Below, one piece after another: positions 5,342 through 6,719 of a stretch of 6,719 nucleotides of DNA (positions within the stretch are counted from its first letter, which is position 1; every line of letters begins with the position of its first letter). The stretch spans positions 1 to 6,719 of the forward strand of contig JBJTIF010000004.1 of assembly GCA_046094825.1 (NCBI GenBank), in the 5' to 3' direction. This DNA comes from JBJTIF01 sp046094825. Its GTDB lineage: Bacteria > Actinomycetota > UBA4738 > HRBIN12. The translations under genes were made by a program, and so were the position numbers. Below the pieces are notes generated by a model that saw nothing but the letters and a program-made list of their open reading frames with translations, had not been told where the DNA came from and searched no databases.

Positions 5342-6664
5342 TTGACGAAGCGCACTTGGCTCGCTCTCGTCTCCCTCTTCGCCGTCCTCTCGCTCGTCGG
5401 CGCCGCGTGCGCCAGCGACTCGGGGGACAACGGCGGCGGGGGCGGCGGCGGCGGCGAAGATGTGTGCGCGGCCGACGAGTTCGGCTGCGTCGAGATCGCT
5501 GCCGGTGATCCGATCACCGTCGGCACGCTGCAGGCCATCTCCGGTGACGTCGCGACGCTCGGCCAGGACCAGGTCAACGGCGTCCAGCTCGCGGTCGACT
5601 ACCTCGACGGCGCGCTCGACGGCACGAACGGTCAGCTCCTCGGACACGACGTCGTGATCACCGGTGAGGACGACGGCTGCTCGGCCGAAGGCGGACAGGC
5701 AGGCGCCACGGCGCTCGCCGCGAACGACCAGATCGTCGGCGTCATCGGTTCGAGCTGCTCGAGCGCTGCGCTCGGCGTCGCGGACACGATCCTCGGCGAC
5801 AAGGGCATCCTCCTGATCTCGGGCTCGAACACGAACCCGGGCCTCACCTCGGAGGAGCGCCGCCAGCCGTTCTACTTCCGGACGGCGCACAACGACAAGA
5901 TCCAGGGTGCCATCGTCGCGGACTTCGCGCTCATGGAGCTCGGCGCGCAGACCGCTGCGACGATCAACGATGAGTCCCCCTACGCCGACGGCCTCGCCGC
6001 CGCGTTCCGGGACAACTTCGAGGCCGGCGGTGGCTCGATCACCGCGGTCGAGGCGATCAACAGCGCGGACACGGACTTCAAGTCCCTGCTGGAGAGCATC
6101 GCGGCCAAGGGTGCCGACGTCCTGTACTTCCCGGACTTCAACCCGGCCTGTGCCCTGATCGCGCAGCAGGCGAAGGACATCCTGCCGGACACCGCGCTCA
6201 TCGGGTCCGACGGCTGCCTCGCCACGACGTTCCTCGAGACCGCGGGTGCTTCGGCGGACGGCGTGTACGCGTCGTCGCCGGACCTCGGGGCCTTCCAGAG
6301 CAACTCGTTCTACGCGAACGACTTCCTGAACGCGTACCAGGCTGCCTTCGGCACCGCGCCGACGTCGGTCTTCCACGCGCACGCGTTCGACGCTTCGAAC
6401 ATCCTGTTCGAGGCCATCAAGGCGGTCGCCATCGAGAACGAGGACGGCTCCCTGTCGATCCCGCGCACCGCGCTCCGTGATGCCCTCGCGGCCACGAGCG
6501 GGTGGGCCGGGCTCACCGGGACCATCACGTGCGGTCCGCTCGGGGACTGCGCGACGGACGTCACGATCGGCATCTTCAAGGCGCCGGGCTGGCCCGTCGA
6601 GGGTGGCTCCGGCGACACGACGGCCGTCTTCAGCGAGACGAAGAGCCTCGCGGACGTCGTCTAG
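5342..6664 (+). CDS. Branched-chain amino acid-type ABC transporter substrate-binding lipoprotein (LivJ-like)
   Basis: This is a 440-residue type I periplasmic binding protein (Peripla_BP_6 / Leu-Ile-Val-binding family). Such proteins capture amino acids, or amides, urea or aromatic acids in relatives, outside the membrane and deliver them to a LivHMGF permease. The N-terminus has TKR, a hydrophobic core (residues 6-19) and VGAAC with Cys23 as the probable lipid-anchored residue. Gly20 at -3 is less usual than Leu or Val. A linker of eight glycines (31-38) follows. The mature domain starts at about 51 with ITVGTLQAISGDVATLG, then NGVQLAVDYLDG. Further family landmarks are GSSCSSAALGVADTI, an ISGSNTNPGLT stretch, FYFRTAHNDKIQGAIVADF, and SPYADGLAAAFRDNF with GGG. 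Cysteines at 42, 49, 113, 139, 270, 292, 397 and 403 could form disulfides outside the cell; the pairs 42/49 and 397/403 are close in sequence. Ligand specificity cannot be read from the sequence. Transporter genes are expected to the right but are not in the window. Confidence 0.93.
   Translation: MTKRTWLALVSLFAVLSLVGAACASDSGDNGGGGGGGGEDVCAADEFGCVEIAAGDPITVGTLQAISGDVATLGQDQVNGVQLAVDYLDGALDGTNGQLLGHDVVITGEDDGCSAEGGQAGATALAANDQIVGVIGSSCSSAALGVADTILGDKGILLISGSNTNPGLTSEERRQPFYFRTAHNDKIQGAIVADFALMELGAQTAATINDESPYADGLAAAFRDNFEAGGGSITAVEAINSADTDFKSLLESIAAKGADVLYFPDFNPACALIAQQAKDILPDTALIGSDGCLATTFLETAGASADGVYASSPDLGAFQSNSFYANDFLNAYQAAFGTAPTSVFHAHAFDASNILFEAIKAVAIENEDGSLSIPRTALRDALAATSGWAGLTGTITCGPLGDCATDVTIGIFKAPGWPVEGGSGDTTAVFSETKSLADVV
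5432..5455 (+). repeat. GGN repeat coding a poly-glycine linker
   Basis: Eight consecutive glycine codons (almost all GGC, with one GGG) lie just after the lipid-attachment cysteine of the binding protein. The tract is a flexible tether between the membrane anchor and the binding domain. Length change by whole codons would keep the frame. Such linkers are common in actinobacterial lipoproteins. Confidence 0.85.
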
Positions 6665-6691
6665 TCCCGCCGGTCCGTAGTACCGCGCGGA

Positions 6692-6714
6692 GGGGGGGGG
6701 GGGGGGCGGGGGGG
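6692..6714. repeat. Poly-G run at the right edge (G15, C, G7)
   Basis: Fifteen G bases (6692-6706), one C, then seven G bases (6708-6714) lie 27 bases after the stop of the binding-protein gene. Nothing else in the window has a comparable homopolymer. It could form a G-quadruplex. However, poly-G at the end of a sequence is also a typical artefact of two-colour short-read chemistry or of a contig ending in a tract that could not be resolved. The whole 6665-6719 stretch shows no gene. Confidence 0.8.
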
Positions 6715-6719
6715 CGCGG

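Noticed and set aside
5270..6382. A 370-codon minus-strand open frame opposite the binding-protein gene
   Set aside because: It is a shadow of the plus-strand codon bias; the real gene has a signal peptide, lipobox and family motifs.

Overview
The window is very GC-rich, with G or C at nearly every third codon position. Three complete protein genes and one truncated gene fill almost all of it. The codon bias, the non-ATG starts (GTG, GTG, TTG), a DnaE whose PHP domain resembles that of Mycobacterium, and Streptomyces/Mycobacterium-type DnaA boxes all point to an actinomycetote. A deep-branching lineage such as Acidimicrobiia or Thermoleophilia is possible, but the sequence alone cannot decide this.

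Layout. Bases 2-328 (+) hold the last 108 codons of an RluA/RluD-family RNA pseudouridine synthase that is cut by the left edge. Its stop codon overlaps the stop of a convergent gene (325-1518, -), a stand-alone PD-(D/E)XK nuclease with Cas4/AddB-like iron-sulfur cysteines. A 145-bp divergent spacer (1519-1663) separates the nuclease from dnaE (1664-5188, +), the replicative DNA polymerase III alpha subunit. The spacer carries plausible overlapping back-to-back promoters and two tandem sequences matching the actinobacterial DnaA box. A 153-bp spacer (5189-5341) with a strong hairpin follows. Then comes a lipoprotein gene (5342-6664, +) for a LivJ-type substrate-binding protein of a branched-chain amino acid (HAAT-family) ABC transporter. 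The last 55 bases hold no gene and end in a G15-C-G7 run that may be an assembly artefact or a contig edge.

How the genes relate. A pseudouridine synthase gene of the RluD type near dnaE is a familiar actinobacterial neighbourhood. The nuclease sits between them in the opposite orientation and shares its control region with dnaE, which suggests but does not prove a link to replication or repair. The binding-protein gene appears to be a separate transcription unit; its permease and ATPase genes would be expected to the right.

No clearly new biological system is visible. The points most worth a second look are the paired DnaA boxes upstream of dnaE, the nuclease-dnaE divergent pairing with the nuclease's extra C-terminal region, and the terminal poly-G tract.
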